A program made the translations under genes and the position numbers. The notes below the pieces were generated by a model, which was given only the letters and a program-made list of their open reading frames with translations, ran no database searches and was not told the DNA's origin. Shown here piece by piece: positions 7,027-12,869 of a stretch of 12,869 nt of DNA. The DNA is from Rubrobacter sp. GTDB taxonomy: Bacteria > Actinomycetota > Rubrobacteria > Rubrobacterales > Rubrobacteraceae. Position 1 is the first letter of the stretch. Each line of letters begins with the position of its first letter. The DNA lies in assembly GCA_013817025.1 (NCBI GenBank), contig JACDDK010000013.1, positions 1 through 12,869 of the forward strand. Reading direction: 5' to 3'.

Positions 7027-7033
7027 TACGCCC

Positions 7034-7585
7034 ATGAAAGCCCTCTTCGTCACTTCCAACGACTACAAGCGCCGCGAGGCCGCACGCATCCTCGGCGTCG
7101 AACTCGAAGCCGCATCCCCCGATCTCCCCGAGATCCAAGCCCTGGACGTGGAGGTGGTAGCCGCCGCCAAAGCCCTCGCCGCTCGCGAAGCTTTGGGCCG
7201 TCCGGCGCGCCCGGTGCTCGTCGAGGATTCGGGGATCGTGGTGGGGGCTTGGAATGGGTTACCGGGGGCGTTGACCAAGTGGTTCATATCCAGCGTCGGG
7301 ATCGAGGGGTTGCTGTCGATGCTGCCGCCCGGTATGGACCGCTCGGCGGTCGCCGTGTGCGCGGTGGCGGTGGCGGCCTCGGATGGGTCGGTGGAAATTT
7401 TTCACGGTGAGGTGCGGGGAAGACTCGCCGAACGAGCGATGGGGGAGAGCGGGTTCGGGTGGGACCCTATCTTTATCCCGGAAGGAAGCGACCTAACGTA
7501 TGCCGCGTTGGGAGATAAAAAGAGCGAGGACTCGCACCGGACGCGGGCGTTTCTGGCGGCGCGGGAACGGCTTGGAAGGCGTTAG
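7034..7585 (+). CDS. rdgB: XTP/dITP diphosphohydrolase (Ham1/RdgB family)
   Basis: A 183-residue house-cleaning enzyme that hydrolyses non-canonical purine nucleoside triphosphates (XTP, dITP, ITP) to monophosphate and pyrophosphate, keeping them out of nucleic acids. Family motifs appear in order: VTSNDYKRREAARIL (residues 6-20, the substrate-binding N-x-x-K), VEDSGIVVGAWNGLPGA (63-79, with the metal/catalytic Asp65), GESGFGWDPIFIPEG (137-151), a Thr-Tyr-Ala in place of the usual T-A-E, and KKSEDSHRTRA (162-172). It is slightly shorter than the usual ~195-200 residues. The SNDYKRREA form rather than the usual TxNxxKxxE places it a little off the main RdgB line, so substrate range could differ. 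Start ATG 7034 appears leaderless. Confidence 0.88.
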   Translation: MKALFVTSNDYKRREAARILGVELEAASPDLPEIQALDVEVVAAAKALAAREALGRPARPVLVEDSGIVVGAWNGLPGALTKWFISSVGIEGLLSMLPPGMDRSAVAVCAVAVAASDGSVEIFHGEVRGRLAERAMGESGFGWDPIFIPEGSDLTYAALGDKKSEDSHRTRAFLAARERLGRR

Positions 7586-7606
7586 GAGTGGCCTCTATGG
7601 AAAGTA

Positions 7607-7623
7607 TCTATAGGCGTTATAGA
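7607..7623 (+). promoter_or_regulatory. Candidate operator: palindrome upstream of the dehydrogenase operon
   Basis: TCTATA-GGCGT-TATAGA is a perfect 6-bp inverted repeat with a 5-nt spacer, AT-rich in a GC-rich setting. It lies 70 bp before the E1-alpha ATG, inside the 107-bp gap after the diphosphatase gene. A possible -10 (TATTCT, 7651-7656) lies 28 bp downstream, so the palindrome would fall near the -35 region. There is no T-run after it, so it is not a terminator. A transcription-factor site is plausible; the factor is unknown. Confidence 0.35.
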
Positions 7624-7692
7624 AGCGGCGTATGGAGTGATGGAGTCTGGTATTCTGTTCGCAGGTTCGTATCTTAGAGGGAAGGGGCCGAA

Positions 7693-8763
7693 ATGCCGGC
7701 GGAAAACGGTAACTCGGAGAACGGCGACGTAGGCCGCGAGGAGACTCGCGGGGAAGGTACCGTGGCTACGAGTGGCAATGGTCTCGTGGACGTATACCGC
7801 GAGATGGTGATGGTAAGGACGTTCGAGGAGGCGTGCCAGAAAGGTTTCCGCTCCGGCAAGATCGGGGGCTACCTGCACGTCTACATCGGTGAGGAAGCCG
7901 TGGCGTCCGGCTTTCTATCCGCGTTCAAGGAAGGCGACCGGGTCATAACCGCATACCGTGACCACCCGCACGCCTTGATCCTGGGCGCTGAGCCGAAGAA
8001 CGTGATGGCCGAGCTGTACGGCAAGGGAACAGGCCTCGTAAAGGGCAAGGGCGGCTCGATGCATCTGTTCGACGTGGAGAACGGGCTGATGGGTGGATAC
8101 GGCATCGTTGGTGGGCACATTCCGCTCGGGGTGGGGATGGCCTACGCGCAGCGGTATCAAGGCTCGGATCACATAACCCAACTCTACCTCGGCGATGGTT
8201 CCATGAGCAACGGCGCGTTCCACGAGGCCGCCAACCTGGCGGGCCTCTGGGGCAAGGAAGGCCTCTGCCCATGCCTGTTCATCGTCGAAAACAACCAGTA
8301 CGGGATGGGGACGAGCGTCGAGCGGACCACCGCCATGACCGACCTCGCGGCCAAGTTCGACGCCTACGGTATCGAGAACGAGAAAGTCGACGGCATGGAT
8401 GTCGAAGCCGTAATGGAGGTGGCTCAGAGGGCTGCGGATCACGTCCGGGAGACCGGCAAGCCCTACGCGGTCGAGGCGCTGACCTACCGAACCGCTTCGC
8501 ACGGTGCGGCGGACTTCATGGAGAAGTACCGCACCAAAGACGAGGTCGACGAGTGGCGGCAGCGGGATCCAATAGGGCTGCTGGAGAAGAAACTGCTGGA
8601 GAACGGCGAGTTGGACGAGGAGAAGCTCGAAGAGATAAAGGGCGAGACCAAAGAGTTGATCGACGACGCCGTGAAGTTCGCGGACGAGAGCGATCAGCCC
8701 GACATCAGCGAGCTTTACACCGATGTCTACGCCGGCGAAGACGAGTACCTGGGGGAGAAGTAG
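7693..8763 (+). CDS. pdhA: Pyruvate (2-oxoacid) dehydrogenase E1 component, alpha subunit
   Basis: A 356-residue thiamine-diphosphate subunit that, with E1-beta, decarboxylates a 2-oxoacid and transfers the acyl group to E2 lipoate. Residues 1-30 are a polar Gly/Glu/Asn-rich extension. The ThDP motif runs from GDGSMSNGAFHEAANL (167-182) to VENNQYG (198-204), the standard GDG...NN spacing. YRDHPHAL (88-95), GKGGSMHLF (118-126) and GGHIPLGVG (140-148) match conserved active-site segments. The loop usually written YRxxGHSxxD reads YRTASHGAAD (265-274), keeping the His but swapping its flanks. ATG 7693 follows AGAGGGAAGGGG by about 5 nt. The TAG shares its last base with the E1-beta GTG. Pyruvate is the likeliest substrate; a branched-chain or acetoin substrate cannot be ruled out from sequence alone. 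Confidence 0.92.
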   Translation: MPAENGNSENGDVGREETRGEGTVATSGNGLVDVYREMVMVRTFEEACQKGFRSGKIGGYLHVYIGEEAVASGFLSAFKEGDRVITAYRDHPHALILGAEPKNVMAELYGKGTGLVKGKGGSMHLFDVENGLMGGYGIVGGHIPLGVGMAYAQRYQGSDHITQLYLGDGSMSNGAFHEAANLAGLWGKEGLCPCLFIVENNQYGMGTSVERTTAMTDLAAKFDAYGIENEKVDGMDVEAVMEVAQRAADHVRETGKPYAVEALTYRTASHGAADFMEKYRTKDEVDEWRQRDPIGLLEKKLLENGELDEEKLEEIKGETKELIDDAVKFADESDQPDISELYTDVYAGEDEYLGEK

Positions 8764-9755
8764 TGGCCGAGACAAAGACTTACCGCGAAGCCCTGCGCGA
8801 TGCGATGGTCCACGAACTGGACCGCGACGAGAGCGTCGTTCTTATGGGCGAGGACATAGGCGTCTACGGCGGCACCCACCTCATAACCGACGGACTCTAT
8901 GACGAGTACGGTCCCAAAAGAATCATGGACACGCCCATAAGCGAGGGCGGCTTCACCGGCGCGGCCATCGGAATGGCGATGCTCGGTATGCGCCCCATCG
9001 TCGAGATGATGACCTGGAACTTCTCGTTTCTAGCCTCGGACCAGATCATCCAGAACGCCGCCAAAGTACGCTACTTCTCCGGCGGCCAGGTGGAAGTGCC
9101 GCTGGTCATCCGCGGCCCCAACGGCGGCGGCGTACAGCTCTCCGCCCAACACACCCACAGCCTCGAAAACCTCTACGGCCACTTTCCCGGTCTCAAGGTC
9201 GTCTCCCCGGTGACGCCCAACGACGCGAAGGGCATGATGCTCACCGCCGTGCGTGATCCGAACCCGGTGATCTTCCTGGAGGCCGGCGCGCTCTACGGCA
9301 CTAAAGGCGAGGTCGGCGAGGGAGATAACGCCGTACCGTTCGGCAAGGCCCGCATCGCCCGCGAGGGTACCGACGTGACGCTCATAGCCTACGGGCGTCA
9401 GGTCAGCCTGTGCATGAGGGCCGCCGACGCTCTGGAGGAAGAAGATGGTGTAAGCGCCGAGGTCATCGACCTGCGTTCGATCCGACCGTTCGACGAGGAT
9501 ACGCTCGTAAAGTCGGTCGAGAAGACGCACCGGGCGGTGGCGGTGCAGGAGCAGTGGAAATGGTTCGGGGTGGCGAGCGAGGTGGCGGCGATCATTCAGG
9601 AGCAGGCCTTCGATTACCTGGACGCCCCGGTGCAGCGTGTGAGCGGGGCCGAAGTCCCCGCGCCTTACGCGCGCAACCTGGAGCTTGCGGCCTTCCCGAG
9701 CGAGAAAATGGTGGCGAACGCGGCCCGTAGGACACTGTACATAGAGGAGAAGTAG
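8763..9755 (+). CDS. pdhB: Pyruvate (2-oxoacid) dehydrogenase E1 component, beta subunit
   Basis: A 330-residue transketolase-fold partner of E1-alpha. I start it at GTG 8763, which overlaps the alpha-subunit TAG by one base and lies 5 nt after GGAG; the frame is open upstream to 8271, but that part is a shadow of E1-alpha. The protein opens with TKTYREALRDAM, as the family does. MGEDIGVYGG (28-37) and DTPISEGGFTGAAIGMA (56-72) are hallmark segments, with Glu61 the predicted ThDP-activating glutamate. RGPNGGGVQLSAQHTHSLE is the conserved mid-domain segment, and LIAYGRQV, EVIDLRSIRPFDEDT and VPAPYARNLE mark the C-terminal transketolase domain. Length is normal and tight coupling to E1-alpha fits an alpha2-beta2 heterotetramer. 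Confidence 0.95.
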   Translation: MAETKTYREALRDAMVHELDRDESVVLMGEDIGVYGGTHLITDGLYDEYGPKRIMDTPISEGGFTGAAIGMAMLGMRPIVEMMTWNFSFLASDQIIQNAAKVRYFSGGQVEVPLVIRGPNGGGVQLSAQHTHSLENLYGHFPGLKVVSPVTPNDAKGMMLTAVRDPNPVIFLEAGALYGTKGEVGEGDNAVPFGKARIAREGTDVTLIAYGRQVSLCMRAADALEEEDGVSAEVIDLRSIRPFDEDTLVKSVEKTHRAVAVQEQWKWFGVASEVAAIIQEQAFDYLDAPVQRVSGAEVPAPYARNLELAAFPSEKMVANAARRTLYIEEK

Positions 9756-9756
9756 G

Positions 9757-11121
9757 ATGCCCGAAGTCATAATGCCCAAGATGGGTGACGCGATGGAGGA
9801 GGGAACCCTCCTCAAATGGCTGATGAGCGAGGGTGACGAAGTCTCCGAAGGCGATGCCATCGCCGAGATAGAGACCGACAAAGTCACGATGGAACTCGAA
9901 GCCGAGGACTCCGGTACCCTGGCCGAACTCATAGCCGACGAAGGCCAGGACGTAGCCGTCGGCCAGCCCATAGCCTTTATCCAGGCCGAAGGCGAGGAAG
10001 CCCCCTCCCGCACCGAGAAAGGCGGCGAAGCCGAAGGGGAGGAAGGCGGCGGCGGCGAGGGCGGCGAAGCCCCAACCGCCACCGCCACCCAGACCGACGC
10101 TCCGAAAGAGGAAGAACCCGAACAGCCATCCGGCGGCGAACAGCAAGCCAACGGACGTTCCAACGGCCAGTTCCGGGCCTCGCCGATAGTGCGGCGTCTC
10201 GCGGGCGAGAACGACTTGGATCTCTCGAAGATAGAGGGCTCCGGGCCGGCGGGCCGCATCGTCGAGCGCGACGTGCGCGCCGCCCTGGAGGACGGTAGCG
10301 CCAAGCGTGACGGTGGTGGGGAAGAAGAGGTCGACGGACAGAACGGGCAGGCGGAGGCTCAGGCGCAGCCGGTGCAGGCTTCTCAGGGGAGTTTGCAGGC
10401 CGCGAAGTTGCCGGAGCCGACGGGGTGGCCGGGGACGACGCTCGTGGAGCCGACGCGCATGATGCGGGTTATCGGCGAGCGCATGACGGAGGCCAAGCAG
10501 AACATCCCACACTTCTACGCCACCGTCGAAGTCCGCATGGACAACGCGATGGCGCTCCGCAAGCAACTCAACGAGCAGCTCGAAGCCGAGGGAGTAAAGC
10601 TCTCGGTCAACGACTTCGTGATGAAGGCGTGCGCGGTGGCTCTCAGGAACTATCCGAACCTCAACGCGCTGTACACTAGCAAGGGCGTCGAATTGCACGG
10701 CGCCGTCAATATGGCGATGGCCGTGGCTTTGGATCAGGGGCTGATCACGCCGGTCATAAGAGACATCGGCAGCAAAGGGCTGGCGGCGATCTCTCGCGAA
10801 TCGAAAGAACTAGCCCGCAAGGCGCGGGAGGGTGAGCTAAAGCCCGACGAGTATCAGGGAGGCACGATCACGGTCTCCAACATGGGCATGTTCGGCATCG
10901 AAAGCTTTACCGCCATCGTAACCCCGCCCCAGGCCGCCATAATAGCCGTGAGCAGCATCGTCAAGCGACCAAGCTACGACGAGAACAACGAAGTAGTCCC
11001 CGCGAGCATGATGAAGCTAACCCTCTCCGCCGACCACCGCATAGCCAACGGCCGCGACGGCGCACTCTACATGGCCGAAGTCCAGAAAACTCTAGAGAAC
11101 CCGGTGTTGTTGATGGTTTAG
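9757..11121 (+). CDS. pdhC: Dihydrolipoamide acyltransferase, E2 component
   Basis: A 454-residue E2 core that carries the acyl group on lipoate to coenzyme A. Residues 1-76 are one lipoyl domain, with lipoylated Lys42 in IETDKVTMELE. A Gly/Glu/Pro/Ala-rich linker (77-137) follows, then the peripheral-subunit-binding domain (139-176, RASPIVRRLAGENDLDL and GPAGRIVERDV), a Gln/Ala-rich linker (178-228) and the acyltransferase domain (231-454). The catalytic motif HxxxDG reads HRIANG (427-432): His427 is present but the Asp is Asn431. ATG 9757 is one base after the E1-beta stop with GAGGAG 7 nt upstream. A strong hairpin ends the operon. No E3 gene follows, so dihydrolipoamide dehydrogenase must be encoded elsewhere. 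ATA codons are frequent in this gene. Confidence 0.94.
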   Translation: MPEVIMPKMGDAMEEGTLLKWLMSEGDEVSEGDAIAEIETDKVTMELEAEDSGTLAELIADEGQDVAVGQPIAFIQAEGEEAPSRTEKGGEAEGEEGGGGEGGEAPTATATQTDAPKEEEPEQPSGGEQQANGRSNGQFRASPIVRRLAGENDLDLSKIEGSGPAGRIVERDVRAALEDGSAKRDGGGEEEVDGQNGQAEAQAQPVQASQGSLQAAKLPEPTGWPGTTLVEPTRMMRVIGERMTEAKQNIPHFYATVEVRMDNAMALRKQLNEQLEAEGVKLSVNDFVMKACAVALRNYPNLNALYTSKGVELHGAVNMAMAVALDQGLITPVIRDIGSKGLAAISRESKELARKAREGELKPDEYQGGTITVSNMGMFGIESFTAIVTPPQAAIIAVSSIVKRPSYDENNEVVPASMMKLTLSADHRIANGRDGALYMAEVQKTLENPVLLMV

Positions 11122-11138
11122 AAGCTTCAGGCAACAGG

Positions 11139-11170
11139 AGGAGCCCCCGGTGAAGATCGGGGGCTCCTTT
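11139..11170 (+). terminator. Rho-independent terminator of the dehydrogenase operon
   Basis: AGGAGCCCCCG (11139-11149) pairs perfectly with CGGGGGCTCCT (11158-11168) across an 8-nt loop, then TTT. It lies 17 bp past the E2 stop. The T-run is short, but an 11-bp GC-rich stem between convergent genes makes termination likely. It could also stop transcripts arriving from the right, though no T-run follows on that strand. Confidence 0.8.
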
Positions 11171-11217
11171 CGCGCTACGAGGCTTCCATTACCGTGTCCG
11201 GCAGCTAAAGCTGAAAG

Positions 11218-11640
11218 CTAGTGAACCTGTTCGTCGGGGAAGTAAATGTCGGCGACGTCCACGTTTACCTCGGTCACCTTGAGACCGGTTAGGGATTCGA
11301 CGCGGCGGACGACGTTGTCGCGGACGGCCTGGGTGGTCTGGGGGATGGGCTTTCCGTAGAGGGCTTTTACGGTCAGGTCCGCAGCGGCCTCGGCTTCGCC
11401 GACTTCCACGGAGACGCCGCGGGTGCGGACATCGCCACCGCCGGAGAGGCCGCCTAGAAACTCTCCAACGGTGCGGGAGGTGTCACCCGGAAGGCGTCCG
11501 CCGCCGGTGGTGGTCTGGATACCTTCCACCTCTTCGGCGGCGACGCCCACGATGGACTTCACCACCGCGTCCTGGATGATCGTGTTGCCGCGATCCGTCT
11601 GTAGCGGGTTGTCGCCACCGGAGCTACGCTGCGTTCCCAA
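11218..11640 (-). CDS. Asp23/Gls24-family envelope stress protein
   Basis: A 140-residue protein of the Asp23/Gls24 (DUF322) family, small proteins tied to cell-envelope stress or alkaline shock in Gram-positive bacteria. The start is TTG 11640, chosen because GAAGGAG lies 6 nt upstream. The domain begins with GNTIIQDAVVKSIVGVAAEEVEGI (residues ~18-41) and continues through a Gly-rich loop (TTTGGGRLPG) to GVSVEVGEAEAAADLTVKALYGKPI and the closing RVESLTGLKVTEVNVDVADIYF. No signal peptide or membrane segment is present; characterised Asp23 is membrane-tethered through a partner. It lies 45 bp downstream of yidC on the same strand, probably co-transcribed. Family call is strong; cellular role here is unknown. 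Confidence 0.88.
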   Translation of the reverse strand: MGTQRSSGGDNPLQTDRGNTIIQDAVVKSIVGVAAEEVEGIQTTTGGGRLPGDTSRTVGEFLGGLSGGGDVRTRGVSVEVGEAEAAADLTVKALYGKPIPQTTQAVRDNVVRRVESLTGLKVTEVNVDVADIYFPDEQVH

Positions 11641-11646
11641 ATCGTT

Positions 11647-11653
11647 CTCCTTC
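11647..11653 (-). promoter_or_regulatory. Ribosome binding site deciding a TTG start
   Basis: GAAGGAG (11653-11647, minus strand) is followed by 6 nt and TTG at 11640. The strong site supports the rare start codon for the Asp23/Gls24-family gene. Confidence 0.7.
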
Positions 11654-11685
11654 GCTCGAATTCCCCTTACCTATGACCGTGTACT

Positions 11686-12387
11686 TTACACTCCCTCGCC
11701 TCGATTCGGTAGAGCGGCGGTGTTTTGCGCGGCGGACGGACTTGGCGCATTCCGGTAGATCAGGTAGTTCTGCACGACGCTGATGACGTTGGACGCGACC
11801 CAATATACGAACAGCCCCGCCGGAAAACCACCCACGGCCAACACCACCCCGAATACGAGCGGCAGCAGGCGCATGAGTTGGCGCTGCTCGGGGGCGGCGT
11901 GCCTGGCGGAGATCTCCTGCGCCGCCATCATCGTGACGATGTACAGCACCGGCAGTATGTAGTACGGATCGGCGGCGGTGAGGTCCTGAAACCAGAACAA
12001 TCCGCCGGTCCTGAAACTCTCCAGAGATTCGAACTCCTTGATCGTGTAGTAGAGGACCAGGAAGATCGGCAACTGCACGAACACCGGCAAGCATCCGCCC
12101 AGAGGGTTGACCTGTCGCTCGCCGTAGAGCTTCATCGTCTCTTCCTGTTGCTTGCGCGGGTCTTCCTTGTGCTCCTCTCGGATACGGTCCATCTCCGGCT
12201 TTAGCTCCTGCAACCGTCTCATGCTCTTGACTTGCTTGATCGTGAGGGGAAAGAGCAACGTCCTGACGACGATGGTAAGCATGACGATGGCGAGCCACCA
12301 CGGCGCGCCTAAAGAGTGAAACCCCGTGAGCGTGAAGCCCAAAAGATCGAAGAGGGGATCGAAGAGATCCCGCAAGAAATCGAGCAT
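11686..12387 (-). CDS. yidC: YidC/Oxa1-family membrane protein insertase
   Basis: A 233-residue insertase that places membrane proteins into the cytoplasmic membrane alone or with Sec. It has the Gram-positive form: no large periplasmic domain and no lipoprotein Cys. The first core membrane helix (WWLAIVMLTIVVRTLLFPLTI, near residues 30-50) carries Arg42, equivalent to the groove arginine. A charged cytoplasmic hairpin follows (KQVKSMRRLQELKPEMDRI and on), then NPLGGCLPVFVQLPIFLVLY, a short segment FFRTGG-like reading FRTGGLFWFQDL, PYYILPVLYIVTMMAAQ, LPLVFGVVLAVGGFPAGLF and WVASNVISVVQNYLI. The C-terminus is short (ends RGEGV) without a long basic tail. AAGGA lies 9 nt before ATG 12387. The usual rnpA/rpmH neighbours are absent, so this may be a second copy. 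Confidence 0.93.
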   Translation of the reverse strand: MLDFLRDLFDPLFDLLGFTLTGFHSLGAPWWLAIVMLTIVVRTLLFPLTIKQVKSMRRLQELKPEMDRIREEHKEDPRKQQEETMKLYGERQVNPLGGCLPVFVQLPIFLVLYYTIKEFESLESFRTGGLFWFQDLTAADPYYILPVLYIVTMMAAQEISARHAAPEQRQLMRLLPLVFGVVLAVGGFPAGLFVYWVASNVISVVQNYLIYRNAPSPSAAQNTAALPNRGEGV

Positions 12388-12464
12388 GTGCGTTTATCCT
12401 TTGACTGGCTGATATGCGAGAAACCGGGCGAAAGCCGTCCGGCGAAACGGAAAACGCGCTCGGA

Positions 12465-12824
12465 CTACACCCAGCCGCCGAGTCCGGCGAGCAGCAGGAT
12501 CAAGGGACCGAACACCAGCCCAACCAGCAGCGGCCAATCTTCTCCTATCGCGTCGCCGCTCGTGTCGGAACGCGCGGGGACTAGGATGGTTCGAGCCCGG
12601 ATCGGCAGCGAGTCGAGGCGCGAGGAAAGGCGCGAGGCCAGGTAACCCAGACACCCGGCGGACCCCAGCAGCGCGAGTAGCGCGTATCCGTAGTCGATAC
12701 CGGCGTATGCCTCGTCGCGGCCTAGAGCGTCCGGCAAGAGCAGCAACACGAGCAAGGGCACCGCCTTTGCGAGTGTTGCGAGCGGGCTTACTATGGTTTG
12801 CGGGCTGGGATTTGAGCGTGCCAT
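12465..12824 (-). CDS. Small membrane protein of unknown function
   Basis: A hydrophobic protein of 119 residues from ATG 12824; the frame is open to another ATG at 12845. I prefer 12824 because TACAAT (12841-12836), a good -10 match, sits 11 nt before it and would overlap the earlier ATG. Neither start has a ribosome site. Three hydrophobic segments are visible: LAKAVPLLVLLLLPDALG, YGYALLALLGSAGCLGYLA and WPLLVGLVFGPLILLLAGLG at the C-terminus. Between the second and third lies a short polar stretch with Arg and Ser residues. I do not recognise a family. It lies 77 bp upstream of yidC on the same strand, and possibly shares its transcript. Confidence 0.65.
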   Translation of the reverse strand: MARSNPSPQTIVSPLATLAKAVPLLVLLLLPDALGRDEAYAGIDYGYALLALLGSAGCLGYLASRLSSRLDSLPIRARTILVPARSDTSGDAIGEDWPLLVGLVFGPLILLLAGLGGWV

Positions 12825-12835
12825 TAGTCGTGAAA

Positions 12836-12841
12836 ATTGTA
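12836..12841 (-). promoter_or_regulatory. Possible -10 box for the small membrane protein / yidC unit
   Basis: TACAAT (12841-12836, minus strand) matches TATAAT at five of six positions and would start a transcript about 4 nt before ATG 12824, so close to leaderless. No convincing -35 is visible in the 28 bp left before the window edge. Confidence 0.35.
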
Positions 12842-12869
12842 GCATCCGGTCGATGGTCGGGGTTGGGTG

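Noticed and set aside
8271..8762. Upstream in-frame extension of the E1-beta frame
   Set aside because: It overlaps E1-alpha in another frame and its translation is Arg-rich and unlike any E1-beta; the family N-terminus begins at GTG 8763.
10021..10140. Low-complexity GGC/GAA-rich DNA resembling a repeat
   Set aside because: It encodes the flexible Gly/Glu-rich linker after the E2 lipoyl domain, which is normal for the family.

Overview
This is a GC-rich window with dense, mostly bacterial-operon layout. Several traits suggest a deep-branching Actinomycetota, possibly Rubrobacter-like: GTG and TTG starts, ATA codons for isoleucine used freely despite the high GC (for example throughout the E2 gene), apparent leaderless promoters, an Asp23/Gls24-family protein and a YidC without a lipoprotein signal. 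This assignment rests on general impression only; there is no rRNA or other marker here.

Layout. (1) Positions 1-1411, minus strand: what looks like an accessory or defence-type patch. A short chimeric reading frame joins the first ~57 residues of a type IIG (Eco57I-like) restriction-modification enzyme to a tail resembling the C-terminus of a serine recombinase. It overlaps by 4 nt a long uncharacterised gene that runs off the left edge. (2) 1586-2677, plus strand: a cytoplasmic sulfite oxidase-family molybdenum enzyme. (3) 2849-6986, minus strand: a compact run of four genes. They are an unknown 194-residue protein, a class I/II PLP aminotransferase, a D-alanine--D-alanine ligase and a secreted D-Ala-D-Ala carboxypeptidase (PBP5 type). 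The first three are 3-4 bp apart. Two of these enzymes differ from the textbook at a catalytic motif. (4) 7034-7585, plus strand: an Ham1/RdgB-type nucleotide diphosphatase, divergent from the four-gene run across a 47-bp gap in which both genes have a -10-like hexamer exactly 7 nt before ATG. (5) 7693-11121, plus strand: the pyruvate (2-oxoacid) dehydrogenase E1-alpha, E1-beta and E2 genes in one operon, closed by a strong hairpin terminator. No E3 gene is in the window. (6) 11218-12824, minus strand: a small membrane protein, YidC/Oxa1 insertase and an Asp23/Gls24-family protein, probably co-transcribed.

How the genes fit together. The ligase makes D-Ala-D-Ala for peptidoglycan and the carboxypeptidase trims it outside the cell, so the minus-strand run looks like a cell-wall precursor unit. 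The aminotransferase and the unknown protein may supply or modify its substrates, but that is inference. The dehydrogenase operon feeds acetyl-CoA (or another acyl-CoA) to central metabolism. YidC and the Gls24-like protein both concern the cell envelope. No tRNA, rRNA, CRISPR array or intact insertion sequence was seen. No gene-free stretch exceeds about 175 bp; the two longest (1412-1585 and 2678-2848) hold nothing that I can name.
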